Below are positions 46,875 through 58,133 of a stretch of DNA of 64,000 bases, piece after piece; position 1 is the first letter of the stretch, and every line of letters starts with the position of its first letter. Location of the stretch: contig JAJTWR010000044.1 in the NCBI GenBank assembly GCA_021613335.1, forward strand, positions 4,047,501-4,111,500, written 5' to 3'. A program made the position numbers and the translations under genes. The notes beneath the pieces are model-generated. The model did not search any database, was not told the origin of the DNA, and was given only the letters and a program-made list of their open reading frames with translations. Source of the DNA: Whitmania pigra. Its lineage: Eukaryota; Annelida; Clitellata; Hirudinida; Haemopidae.

Positions 46875-49310
46875 GCTAGTTTTGAAGAATACAAGAGGGC
46901 CAAAGGACAAGCTCAGTGGACCATCAAGAATGCTAAAAAAGAGTGTTGGCAAAAACATAGCGCTAGTTTTGACGGTGCCACTGGACTCGGAACTCTCTGG
47001 AGAACCATCAGAGGGTTGAACGGCAACTACACCGGTCCACTAATTCCTCCAATCGCCTCAGATTCTGGGGATCCTGTAGGAAACTCAGAAAAGGCTAGCC
47101 CGATCGTTTGCATTAGCCAGCAGCAACGCGAATCTTTCCCCGCTTATCGCACAAACCAAGACTGAATGGGGCTTGACTCTTCGCCCCAAAGGACATGCCC
47201 CTCTCTGATCCCATCAGCATTTCCGAAATTATTGATGCACTGAGGAAATGTGGGAATTCATCTCCGGGACCTGATGGCATCCACTACGAGTTGCTAAGAA
47301 GGCTCTCAACCGCAAGCCTCAAAGGGATCGTAGCTCTCTTCAACCAATCTTGGTCATCCGGAATGGTCCCTCGTTCATGGAAGAGGGCTATAGTCGTCCC
47401 AATCCCAAAGAAAGGGAAGCTCCCCGAGCTGCCTTCCTCTTACCGCCCCATCTCGCTGACGTCCACTCTTTGCAAACTTCTAGAGCGGGTGATTGCCATG
47501 AGACTCAGATGGTTCCTAGAGAGCAAAAACCTGTTGAACCAGTACCAAGCTGGTTTCAGAAAAGGCCGAGGCTATGTGGACCAAATAGTCAGACTAACGC
47601 AGGATATTGCCTCATCCAAAAAGCAGATGACTCTTGGAGTCTTCTTAGACCTGGAAAAAGCTTTCGACATGGTTTGGAGAGAGGGGATCATAGAACAACT
47701 TTCCAAGATGGGTGTCAGAGGCAAACCACTGGAATGGATTCACAACTTCCTCCAGAATAGAAGTATTCAAGTGAGGGTTGGATCAGCTCTCTCCGACCCA
47801 GTCGTATTAGAAAACGGCACTCCACAAGGCAGCGTCCTCAGTCCTCTTTTATTCATCATCATGATGAATGCAATTCCAAACCCACAGAAAGGAGTCGAGC
47901 TGTCAATGTATGCCGATGACATTGCTCTATGGACGACCGGGACGTCCTCAAAGGCAATGACAACACGCATGCAAAAGCAGCTTAACACTACGGCTAAGTT
48001 TTTATCTGCTAATGGTTTTAAGATATCTGCGTCTAAATCACAGGCAGTTTTATTTACAAGCAGCTGGGTCAAGAGGAGCGAGGCCAACATCAGACTTCGC
48101 ATCGGAAAGGAGGAAATCCCCCTGTCTCCAACGGCCACCTTCTTAGGAATCGTCCTAGACTCAAAACTAAGTTGGTCTGCTCACGCAGAGGCTGTCAAGA
48201 CACGTTGCTTGAAAAGACTCAATGCAATGAGAGCTATCTCGGGAAGCTCATGGGGTGCTAGCAAATCCACTCTGGTACAAGTCTACAGAGCCACTATACG
48301 CTCCGTCCTCGACTATGGCTGCGAGGTGGTAGATCTGGGGTGCAAACAGATCAGGGACACTTACGACAGGCTTCAGTACCAAGCGCTGAAGATCTGCTGT
48401 GGTGGCATGAGGGGAACAAGTGCCTCATCTCTACTGGTGGAATGCGGTGAGCTTCCCCTGGACCTAGGTCGTAAGAAGCTTATGGCAAACCACGACCTCA
48501 GGTCTATCGCCATTAAAAATGAATCAATTAAATCTAAATACTTCATTTCAGACGGCAAAAAGTCCAAGTCTCAAGCTAGGCTCCATTTCAAGATAAAGAA
48601 ACGAGTGGAGACAATCCTGTACGAGATAGTCGAGTTCCTCCTTCCGGCAGACATCCTATGAGATATCGAAGAGGAAACTCCTACAATTTCTTCTTGGAGA
48701 CTAAGGAAACCGGTGATTGACACCTCGAATCTCTCCTTCGCATCCGACGACCCTCTGAGGAAGCTGGTAGCAGTGGAGAAGATATGGGATCTCCAGGGAA
48801 ATCTCCTTTGTTATACGGATGCCTCGAAGACGACGGACAACAAGGCAGGAATAGGGATCCATATCCCGAAGAAAAACGTGAACTTAAGCCTCAGGACATC
48901 AAGTCACAGCTGCATAAGTTCTGTCGAACTATTGAGGACTGTCTGATTCACACGAAGGACTCCTATCAGGGTTAGACCTTCAATATAGTTGTTCTGAGCT
49001 ATTCGCTTAGTGCTTTAGAAGCACTAAAGGATTGCAATAATGATGCTCCTGACATTAAGAAAACCCAGTTTCTAATATCAGATATCCAGGAGAGCGGCAG
49101 AAAGGTCACACTCATCTGGATTCCTGCTCACGTTGGAATTCCTGGCAATGAGAAGGCCGATGCTCTGGCAAAAGCCGCCACTGCAAGGGATCAGATAGAC
49201 CGCTGAATCCCAGCGTCTATCAAGGATGTCAAAAGGTCCGTGGCCCGCAACATCATCCAACAGTGGCAAGCCCGACGGGACGAAGACGCGCGAAGCCAGC
49301 ATTACAAGAC
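46875..49310 (+). pseudogene. LINE reverse transcriptase and RNase H
   Basis: A long open frame at 47195-48661 encodes reverse transcriptase with SPGPDGIHYELLRRL, YRPISLTSTLCKLLERVIA, YQAGFRKGRG, NGTPQGSVLSPLLFIIMMN and the catalytic MYADDIALW. A TGA at 48660-48662 interrupts it in frame. RNase H follows (LLCYTDASK, KAGIGIHI), shifts frame near 48940, and ends WIPAHVGIPGNEKADALAKA. The stop and the frameshift make it inactive, but the long intact RT frame suggests recent insertion. Confidence 0.93.
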
Positions 49311-49357
49311 CATAGACCAGGGGTGGGCAAACTTTTTGACTCGAGGGCCGCAATGGG

Positions 49358-49602
49358 TAAAATACCTCGCTTCAGAACGGTGTTCACCTATCTCTTGGTG
49401 CCAACTGACCCATGTTCAACTGCTGTTCACATGGAACCCTTCTCCACATCAGTCTTCAAAGTTCTCGTTTGAATATTTGCTACTACCACCAAGATCTGCA
49501 CCTGCGGAGGCTCGACCCAGGCTCACGCCAAAGGCTTCAATGCACACCGCAGCGCCTGTCTACTCGCCGCGGCATAGATATATATTTCATATATAAGTTC
49601 AT
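49358..49602. other. Insertion of about 245 bp in hAT copy 2
   Basis: Absent from copy 1, where GGGTA joins CATATATTGG directly. The insert ends with a TATATATTTCATATATAAG tract. One plus-strand frame includes ICTCGGSTQAHAKGFNAHRS, which looks like a C-C-H zinc finger of the kind found at LINE or R2-type protein ends. The origin is unknown. Confidence 0.5.
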
Positions 49603-49755
49603 ATATTGGACCCGGGGGCCGGACCAAGAGTAGATGGACGATGTGTATAAGTGAATTAATATAAATTAAATTTACATTTGTAACATTAAATGTTTAGATT
49701 AATTTAAGGTAGAAAAGCATAAAAAGAGTTATTTTACAAAACTTTTATGCAATCT

Positions 49756-51169
49756 TTAATAAAATAGTATCTTCAATTTTAGTGGGAACAGTGTTGTTGG
49801 TCTCCCTTTCATTAAGGAATCAAAGTCAGGCGTTAGCTTTGTTGTAGCAATTCGCAGAATAGATCTGAGGTGTTGATCAGTTAACTGGTATCTGTGACGG
49901 GATTTATTGATCTTCATGACGCTGAACGTCTGTTCACACATGTAGGTTGAGCCAAACAAGGCCCAAATCTTCTGTGCCATCCCCCGGAAATTTGGAAAAC
50001 AGTCATCTTTAAGTGAGGCATAGAACTCTTTTAATGGAAGAGAGCGGAAATTCTCCTTTAAGATTGCATCAGATTGACGATCGATTAGTTCCAATTGCAC
50101 TTCTTGTGGGGCTGTTTCTGGGTCTTGTGACAAGGAACAGGCCACCAGCTGAAGTGACTTTTCAATTTTTTAAAAAACTGAAAAGCGACGGCAGAATTCT
50201 TCATGCAGGTCATTTAGTGATTTGCTATATTTATTCACATTTTGGATGGTCTTTTCCTGTGTGGCTAGTGTGGGAAAATGGGAGAAGATTTTCTTTGAAA
50301 TTTGCCTAGAAAAAAAAGTCAACTTGGCTTTGAAGGCATTTACATTACTATACATACGGCCAAATCATTGGCCGAGAGACGCGGTGTTGTCGGGAGAAAT
50401 GGGCCGGCCGCGGACTCGCGAAGCAACATGAAATGCGGATCAAACCGCAGCCGCGAATAGGCCCGCGGTCGGGTCCCGAAAATTTCTATCTCCGGCCGCC
50501 TCTACAAAGAAATTATAAGGCCCAGTTTGCATATATTAAGACGGTGTGAAGAAGCCACTGAGAGCTTTCATGACCGCTGTAGGCAAACTGGGGTGGAGGC
50601 GATCGACATAATAAGGCCAAAGAGAGCCTCGCATAGTCGAAGTTTGCAGGTGATAAACAGGTTATATGCGACATGAAGAAGCCATTGAGAGCTTTCGCAG
50701 TCGCTCCAGTCCAAGACGGCAGTGACCGGCATAACAAGGCCGATGAGTGCCTCTCATAGCCGGCGGTAACAGTTGGGTCCAGATAGACCAAACCGACAGG
50801 GACATCCGGCTGATCACCGGATGCGGCCCACCCCCCGAAAACGTAAGGAGATACAAAGGGCCGAAACGTTTGAAGACGGGGGAAACTCCTCTGAGGATCC
50901 CTGTCGGAGCTCCAAGGCGGAGTAATAAGTAAATACATGTCGTGCACATACAGGTCTTTTCCCTGTAGCTTAACGTTAAGCTCATTCATATGAGAAAAAA
51001 TGTCAACAGCAAACGCAAAGTCACACAGCCAATTCTTGTCGCTCAGCTCTGGAAAATCATCGGACTTCCCCTTTAACTCCAAAAATGTATCAATCACTTC
51101 TTTGAGATCCCACACTCCTTTAAAGACTTTGCCCAAACTCAACCAGCGGACACGAGACTGGTAAAGCAA
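49756..51169 (-). pseudogene. hAT transposase, copy 2, interrupted
   Basis: The minus strand from 51169 reads MLYQSRVRWLSLGKVFKGVW and WDLKEVIDTFLELKGKSDDF, is cut by the insert at 50356-50932, then resumes with NVNAFKAKLTFFSRQISKK. It ends with FGSTYMCEQTFSVMKINKSR in the frame ending at 49756. The N-terminal third is missing, so the element is non-autonomous. Confidence 0.9.
50356..50932. mobile_element. GC-rich insertion with 6-bp duplication
   Basis: The 577-bp block is bounded by ATACAT (50350-50355 and 50933-50938), while the third hAT copy (58493) shows the uninterrupted site CTATACATGTCGTG. It is much more GC-rich than its surroundings, ends GGAGTAATAAGTAA, and contains two similar sub-blocks (GAAGCCACTGAGAGCTTTCA and GAAGCCATTGAGAGCTTTCG). 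It looks like the 3' end of a site-specific or 5'-truncated LINE, but no protein domain confirms this. Confidence 0.6.
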
Positions 51170-51349
51170 GTGGTGGTCTGCGTCGGTTTCCTCCAGAAAT
51201 GCAATGAACTGACGGTGCTGAAGTCCCTTTGCTCGTATGCAGTTAACAAGCTTTATAACTGACTAAATTATCTAGTGTTCCGCGGGCCGGCTTGAAACGG
51301 CCGCCGGGCCGTAGTTTGCCCATCCCTGCCATAGACCATAGAGAAACTT

Positions 51350-51688
51350 GTGTCGACTAAGAGCAAGTTCCAATGTGCCTCAAAGAAAAAGGAGGTCCTT
51401 ATTTCCAGACTTCGAGTTGGAAAATGTGCTCCGAACCAACACTTGTTTGTCTTAAAACATCATCCAGACGGAAAGTGCAAGACGTGCCCTCAGGAAGATG
51501 AAAATGTGCAGCCTTTCCTCGTGGAATGTCCGGCCCAATCTACCCTGAGAAGAGAAATCAGACTCAATACAAATCTATCTGATATGAGTTCTTGCTTAGC
51601 AATCCAGCGAGTGTGGACATCATCTACAGATGGATTTGCAAAAAACGGAGTCAATTACTTTAGTGATTTTTATTTAATCTTTATTTAA
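51350..51688 (+). pseudogene. LINE C-terminal Cys-rich domain
   Basis: The frame contains LRVGKCAPNQHLFVLKHHP, CKTCPQEDENVQPFLVECP, the Cys/His cluster that closes RNase H-bearing LINE proteins. It continues the protein interrupted by the hAT at 49318. Confidence 0.85.
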
Positions 51689-52029
51689 CTTATTATCATT
51701 TTATCCCTATTATTACACTAATACATATTATTAATTTGTAATAACTAACACTAACTAACAAGTCCAAATCATCCTAGTTATGCAACGGACTTTAATCAAA
51801 TAAATAAACAAGCGAGATTTTTAAAAAGAGAACTGATCATATTAAAGCAGCTTTATTGTCAATTATTATCAAATTTTTATTACTATACATGTTATTATCT
51901 ATACAGTTACTGTTTTCCAATTAAATAAAGATCAAATTATTAATGAAACAAGTCAAACACAATTTTATTTTAATTCAAAAGATCAAAGTCAGTGTCATAA
52001 TTGCATTATCGTTAATATCGAAATTAAAT

Positions 52030-53090
52030 AAAATTTAATGGTTCTAGATCATTGTTTAATGACTTGTGGTGTTCCTCAAGTTTCTATTCTTGGTCCTTTA
52101 TTCTTTATCATTTATATTAAAGATGTACACAGTTCCTCATCAATGCTTACATTTTTGTTATTCGCTGATGACACAAACGTATTTGCCTCTTGCAAAAATC
52201 TTGATGAATTAATTATTAACATCAATAGGGAATTGTCAAATGTTGACGTATGGTTTTGAGCCAATAAGTTGTCTTTAAATATCGAAAAGGCAAATTTCAT
52301 GTTGTTTTGTTAACAAAATAAGAATAAAACTTATTGTATTCAACCTAGCATTTAACGACTTGCAGATTAAACGTTACCTTCACTACATTCTTCGGCATTA
52401 TTATCGGCATTATATATATTATAAATTAAACTGGTCTTTGCATATCAATTATGTTGCCTCCAAAATTTCATAAAACATTGGTGTCACATCAAAAAGCAGT
52501 TCAGTTGTTGATTGGAAAATTCTTATTATGCAACACTATGCACTAACCTTTCCCTATCCCATGTAATATAGCTTGGGCATCTAACTATCCCTCTCAACTT
52601 ATCCATAAACTCTCCAATAAGGAATAATCCGTATTGCTTCATCTACATCCACATGCTCGTACAAAGGACTTCTTTATTTCAGATGGATTTCTAAATATTT
52701 ATCAGATCAATAAATTCCAAACTTGCCTCTTTATATATAATTATGAACATAACTTGCTGCCTTTAATATGTTTTCCAAAACTTCAGATATCCACTCTTAC
52801 CATCGTAGATCATCAAGTCAATTCAGAGCTGAATTTTCCCGGTACCATCTTCAAAAAATTCTTCATATGTTGTAAAGGCCCACTCTTGTTCTATTCTGTG
52901 ACATCATCCCTTACTTCTGTAAACAGTTCCTCACTATTTAAATCCCTTCTTAAAAAATACATTCTCTCCAGTTTTTGAGTTTTACATTTCCTCACCATTT
53001 TATCATTCCTTTTATCATCTTTGGATTTTTGTCACAGCTTATATTTATTTATTTGATTGTAGTCCTTTGCATAACTGAGATGATTTGGAT
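52030..53090 (+). pseudogene. Second LINE remnant (CR1/L2/jockey-like RT)
   Basis: 52038-52300 encodes CGVPQVSILGPLFFIIYIKD, then LLFADDTNVFASCKNLDELI and ANKLSLNIEKANFMLF, the RT palm and thumb. 52634-52978 encodes a degraded C-terminal part (KDFFISDGFLNIYQINKFQT). Stops and shifts are frequent. The tail TTTATTTGATTGTAGTCC...TGAGATGATTTGGA at 53043-53088 recurs at 10240 and 10857. Confidence 0.85.
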
Positions 53091-53374
53091 TTTTGTCACA
53101 GCACTGCCCCGGTTAATTTATATCTTTCATTGTCACCTGTTCGTTAGTTTTGTCGTGTTTTGATCATTTTCCATTGTTGTCACCAATTTTATCATGTCGT
53201 TGGCAATAGAATCGTTGCAATCTTAAGCTCAGTTTATCATTTATGTAAAGACTCTTTCATACGATACGTAATTTTGTCACTTTGCAACAGGTTGTCTCCT
53301 AGGTGGGAACAGGGGCGCCGAGAGCCAACAATGGCCCCAGGGCAAGACATCATTGCGGGCCCCTTGTCATAATA

Positions 53375-53549
53375 CAGTCAATTCCGGATATAGTCGAGTC
53401 GGTTACAGTCAAGTTTCGGAAACAGTCAAGCTGATCTCTTGCACCGTGTAAACCATACGTAGCTTACTATTTTCGATTATAATAAATATTCGGTTATAGT
53501 CAAGTCAACAGCCTACAGTTTTGGACATGACTATATCCGGAATTGACCG
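53375..53549. mobile_element. 175-bp MITE of Tc1/pogo type
   Basis: The inverted ends CAGTCAATTCCGGATATAGT and its near-mirror ACTATATCCGGAATTGACCG are flanked by TA on both sides (53373-53374 and 53550-53551). No coding capacity. Confidence 0.88.
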
Positions 53550-53551
53550 TA

Positions 53552-54330
53552 TTTAGAAATTTTGTCGCTATAATAAAACCTGTAAATCGAGGTAAATGTT
53601 ACTATCAAGGTTCAACATTAGTGCATACAAGGTACTAAATTAAAATATAGAAATTACTTTTGCAAAGGTAAATGCTGTGGTGAGCCTATCAGTTTTTCAT
53701 TTCATCATAATTGTGTCCTTATCTGCAACGACCGTTACACCATACAGCCTCAGTCAAAGATACATGCTACGATGTAATTATGTGGAACCGACTGTATCGG
53801 TTTTCAAAGTGTGTAGACGGTTCAGCAAGTCGAATGGCGACAGACTTTTCTGTCCGAGGTTTGCAACGTGTATAGTTTTCAGATGCTCCAGCTCATTCAA
53901 CAGCATATCCACTGAATTTCTAAGAGGCCGACTGTATCCATGGAATTCCCACCAATTTTCCTTCTAGAGTAAGTGATGCATCAACTTCTACGGGCACAGC
54001 CCTGTCGTGTAGAGACGCAACAATGAACGCTTCGCTCAACACGCGCCGACTTTTCGACTGCATATTTAACTCCTATATGAGAATATTTCATGAACGGTTA
54101 GGTTTGGAACCTAACATGTGGTACAGAAATGAAGTCCAATGCCATTATATAAATTGCAAGAAGGCGTTATAAAATGGTTGACTCGAAGTGGGCGTTTTTT
54201 CTAGTTACGACGCCATTACAAAATGACACAATAACATAGCTGTTGTTATTTATTATAGCAACGGATAAGCTCTTTCAATATCGTGATAGTTTGACAAATT
54301 AAATATGTAAGCTTTTTACATCCTTTAAAC
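53552..54330. other. Unclassified spacer
   Basis: The element ends around it hint at further DNA transposon debris, but no gene or clear repeat is identified. Confidence 0.4.
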
Positions 54331-54740
54331 CAGGGGTTCCCAACCTTTTTGTGCCCGCGGCTCCCTTAGAGGACAAAATGTGGTCCACGGCCATCAAAAT
54401 TTCTCAAGAAAAAAGTATTGAACAATAATTTACTGTCAAAAAAAACCACAGAATGTATTTTGAAAGCACATTTTTAATGTGAAGATTGCTCCTGCTTCTT
54501 GTTCACAAGTAGATGGAATCTGGGCTTTGATTTTGACAGGGCCACTCCCATGTCATCCTTTGCATCAAGTTTGTTTCGCGATTTTGTTTTGATTGTCAGC
54601 AGGGTTGAAAATCCAGCTTCTTATCCTCCTCAGACCCACCCATACAAGACGCAAAAATTTTGGAACTTTTTTTTCAATTTTATAACATTTAAGAGTCAAT
54701 GAAAGTAACTAAAAACTTTTTCAATTATTTGTTATGTACA

Positions 54741-56560
54741 CTACAGTAACCAATGGGTCTCTAACACTACAATTGATTGTATTATCCGCAAAAGCTTTAT
54801 GACCTTATGTACACTACAGTGCATGCGGGTCTGATGAGGATAGAGGTAGGTTGTCACAAAAGGAATGATGGATGTCATGGCTCTTTTGGCTAGAACTGGG
54901 TATGGTATCATCATGGAGCACCAAAAGTCAGCCAAACTCTTGACCCTAAACTCCCTCTTTAGCGGCACCCCGTCATAACAGCCCGGCGACAGAATAGCCC
55001 CGACAAAACAGCCCCGTCAAAATAGCCCGGCGTCAAAATAGCCCAGGATGGAAAAATCCCGTCAAAATGCCCCCGACAAAATAGCCCGACGACAAAATAG
55101 CCCAGGACAAAACAACCCGGCGACAAAATAGCCCCGACAAAACAGCCCCGTCAAAACAGCCCTGTCACCAGGGTCGGACTGGCTTAAAAAACCGGCCCGG
55201 GAAATTTTATTTAACTCCTAATTTGATCAACTAATATATATAATATATATATAATAATAAGAAACACTAGAGTCTAAAATTTCTATTCACTATTAACTAT
55301 TATAACAGCTTTTTCATCGTTTCACTAGTCGATGCTAAAACATCAATGATTTCATTGTTATTGATTCTTGGAAAAGAGTCTTTCTCACAAGACATTAGCA
55401 TGAAGGATCGTAGAATTGACTGGTTCAGAAAATTTCTTTATCTGTTCAAAACGTATTTCAATTTTGAAAACGACCTCTCACAAGCAACTTGTGATGAGGA
55501 TAATGTCAACACAAATTTGTAAGCCAGATACAAATTTGAATAAGCAAGACTATGCAAATTAAACTTCTGGAGAACAATAATAACAACAAACAATACTCAA
55601 AACGGTCAAAGCATTCAAGCCACAAATTTCTAATTAAATTTTGATTCAGTTTCATAACATTTTTTAAAAATACTTTAACATGGAGTTATCATGGGCTATT
55701 TTGACGGGGCTATTTTGTCGCCGGGTTGTTTTGTCATGGGCTATTTTGTCGCCGGGCTATTTTGTCGGGGCTATTTTGACGCCGGTCTATTTTGTCGGGG
55801 CTATTCTGTCGCCGGGCTGTTATGACGGGTCACCCTCTTTAGCAACTTTTTGTGCCTCAGATCAATGAGATCATCTTTGGCCAAGTCCTGATCATCCACA
55901 CTTTCCAAATTGACCAAAAATGAATTCCTGACCCAGGTATCTTTCGTAATAAAGTAGTCATAAAATGATGCCATCAGAGTTCCTAGGTGAGTCAAAATGT
56001 CGCCTTTAAGAGAAGCTGGTATGGTGCCAGCTGCATCCAGACTAGGTTGCAGAGACTCTTCTAATCTTGGAAAATTGGCAAAGTTGTTATTTTCCACTCT
56101 TCTGATCCACAGGGACAGCTTCTCCAGAAATGAGCTTAGTTTCTCACCAGCATCAATAACAGTCATGTTAGGACCATGAATCTTAGTATAAGCTCATTTA
56201 AATGGGTGAAAATGTCAGCCAAATATGCCAGTGATAGGTTGAATTCTGGCAGACAAAATATACTTTCAAGGTCACCCTGTTTCTCTTGTAAGAACATGGA
56301 CACCTCACTCTGCAGTTCCATTAGTCAGCTGAAAACCTGCCCTCTGGACATCCACCTGACGTCAGTGTGAAAGAGCAGGACTTCAAAAGGAGCACAACCT
56401 CCTTGCAGAGTTCCTTGAATAGTCTCTGGTATGTTGCTCTTGCACGGATGTAGTTCACCACCTTTACTGCTGTTGACATCACCTCTTTCAATCCATTTGG
56501 AAAAGTCTTTGCTGCAAAGGCATATCGATGGGGCATGCAATGTGTAACAGTCACATGAAA
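54741..56560 (-). pseudogene. hAT transposase pieces (SCAND3/ZBED5-like)
   Basis: In transcription order: HRYAFAAKTFPNGLKEVM and LLFHTDVRWMSRGQVFS (56540-56321); KLSSFLEKLSLWIRRVENNN to FANFPRLEESLQPSL and FLVNLESVDDQDLAKDDL (56166-55850); then, beyond the foldback insert, LKREFRVKSLADFW and YPVLAKRAMTSIIPFVTTYL (54968-54741). Several frame changes and stops are present. Confidence 0.85.
54964..55834. mobile_element. Foldback element, copy 4 (871 bp) with expanded arms
   Basis: Flanked by an exact 9-bp duplication CTCTTTAGC (54955-54963 and 55835-55843). The left arm (54964-55167) and right arm (about 55685-55834) are long inverted repeats built from tandem units of the form G(A/T)CAAAATAGCCCC (14 bp) or with CCCGGC (16 bp), roughly a dozen units on the left. 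The centre (55170-55684) differs from that of copies 1-3 and begins with a hAT-like CAGGGTCGGACTGGC. It lies in a hAT transposase. Confidence 0.95.
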
Positions 56561-56780
56561 TGCCTCTGCTCTGACACTTTCCTGTACTTTATCATAAACT
56601 CTGCTCTATACTCGTTACTTGTGAATAAATATTATTCTCGGATTTTTTTAAAAATTAGTTTAAAAATAATTTTGAAATTTTTGTATGCTGATTTTTGAAA
56701 AGTACTCCATGGCTCCCCTGGACCCCTTCATGGCTCTCCTTGGGTGTGAATTAAATTCCCTTGGGGTACACTCTGAATTT

Positions 56781-57195
56781 GTGATTTTTTTGTGATTCAT
56801 GGTTTTTAGTTTAGAGCTTTGAAAATGAAGAAACGAATTCAGCTAAAAAAAAATAAAGATTAGATCAATAATGAAATAAGTCAAACATAATTTCTTTTTA
56901 ACATAACAATTCCACAGTCAGTATTGGAAATTACATCATCACAATTAGCAAAATTTAATTTGAGTCTTAGATGTTGTTTCCTATTGTTGACATCTCCACC
57001 AACAATGTCCTTGCGTCACATCATAGCGTTGAAGGTTCTTTTTCGAAGGGATAAACCAAAGAACCTTAAAGAATATAATTTTTAGACCAAAAATATTTCT
57101 TTCAAAAACACCCAGACTTCCACATAAAACACCTAGAAATCCGGATTAGCTCTAAAATTAAAAAAAAACCAAGATGTTGGCTTAAAAGGCTCATA
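56781..57195. other. Unclassified spacer
   Basis: No recognisable gene or repeat. Confidence 0.4.
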
Positions 57196-57736
57196 GACAA
57201 TTGAACGAAAGAGACGATAAATCGAATAACGAATTAGACCTTATAACGAGCTTTAACGACTCCTTCGTTATTCGTTATATCGTCTCTTACGTTTAATTGT
57301 CATTATAAGATACAATTCGTTATTTCGAGTACCACAATATTTAAATTTATTAACTCTTCAACAAATACATAGTCTTCAAACTGCCCTATTTATGTTCTCT
57401 TATAATAAGAAAGCCCTTCCAGATAAATTTGTAGGTTTATTTCTTATGTCTGAAAGTGTCAACTACACTAAACCTTCACACTCCCTCGGTCATCTTCTCA
57501 AGCAATGCAAGGGTTTCTCATGATGAAGTGACGTCCTAGATTAATTCATTCATTCCTAATTTGAATTTACTAGTTTTGTTTATTAAATAAATTTTTTTTA
57601 TTCCTGTATACATTGGATCTTATACCGAATTAGATCTTACAACGAATTGGATCTTACATCGAATAACGAAGGAGACGTTTTAACGATTCGTAGTAAGGTC
57701 TAATTCGTTATTCATCGTCTCCTTCGTTCAATAGTC
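57196..57736. mobile_element. 541-bp foldback element, AATAACGAATT family
   Basis: The start GACAATTGAACGAAAGAGAC plus GAT..AATCGAATAACGAATTAGACCTTA is mirrored at the end (TAAGGTCTAATTCGTTATTC, then ATCGTCTCCTTCGTTCAATA). A third inverted copy of the end lies inside at about 57250-57310. A fragment is at 29350. No target duplication is found. Confidence 0.75.
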
Positions 57737-58133
57737 CGGCACCCGCTTAAAAACCAAACCCTGGCAATTACAATTAATAAATATATGTACAATATATTGA
57801 TGACTATTAAAACATACTCCACAACAATCACTGTTTTTATGCTGCATTGACGCACAACGTTTTTTTGAAAGTGAAACACGTGGAATATTAAGTATAGATT
57901 TACAAATTTCCCCGTTCGGTCCCATATTGGGAAACACTGGTTTACTCGAATTACTTTGCGCTCCACACCGATGATACTTATGAATAATTAATATATTATC
58001 AGAACTCCGTAATTAGCCTCAATATTTCACCTGGTTTTGTTTATTTGCGAAAGCTTGGACGATATTTGGCAGCTATACGCATCGGATAAAATTAGGTAAG
58101 CTTGTGAGACCATTTTAGATCTTTATTTTATAC

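Larger units (their letters stand above)
49318..51328 (-). mobile_element. hAT element (GTF2IRD2-like), copy 2, inside the LINE
   Basis: The termini CAGGGGTGGGCAAACT (49318) and its mirror ending CCCATCCCTG (51328) are flanked by an exact 8-bp duplication, CCATAGAC (49310-49317 and 51329-51336). It is nearly identical to copy 1 over shared parts. It carries two later insertions, about 49358-49602 and 50356-50932. The target is the LINE coding region between RNase H and the Cys-rich end. Confidence 0.96.
46872..51700 (+). mobile_element. Non-LTR retrotransposon with RNase H, split by a hAT insertion
   Basis: The LINE occupies 46872-49317 and resumes at 51337 after a hAT element and its target duplication. 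It carries reverse transcriptase, RNase H and a C-terminal Cys-rich domain, the layout of I-clade or similar RNase H-bearing LINEs. The 5' part (endonuclease and first ORF) is missing; the truncation point lies against a SINE. No clear target duplication or tail bounds it. Confidence 0.85.
54331..56780 (-). mobile_element. Degenerate hAT (SCAND3/ZBED5-like) carrying a foldback insert
   Basis: The left end CAGGGGTTCCCAACCTTTTT is a classic hAT terminus. Transposase pieces on the minus strand span 56554-54741. The foldback element at 54964-55834 sits within the transposase. The right end is not clearly found near 56780. Confidence 0.75.

Noticed and set aside
47350..47760. 136-codon plus-strand frame inside the LINE
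   Set aside because: Alternative frame within the reverse transcriptase; the RT frame has all catalytic motifs.
54964..55167. Possible CRISPR array
   Set aside because: Units of 14-16 bp are directly tandem with no spacers, and the block is mirrored as an inverted repeat in a foldback transposon of an animal genome.
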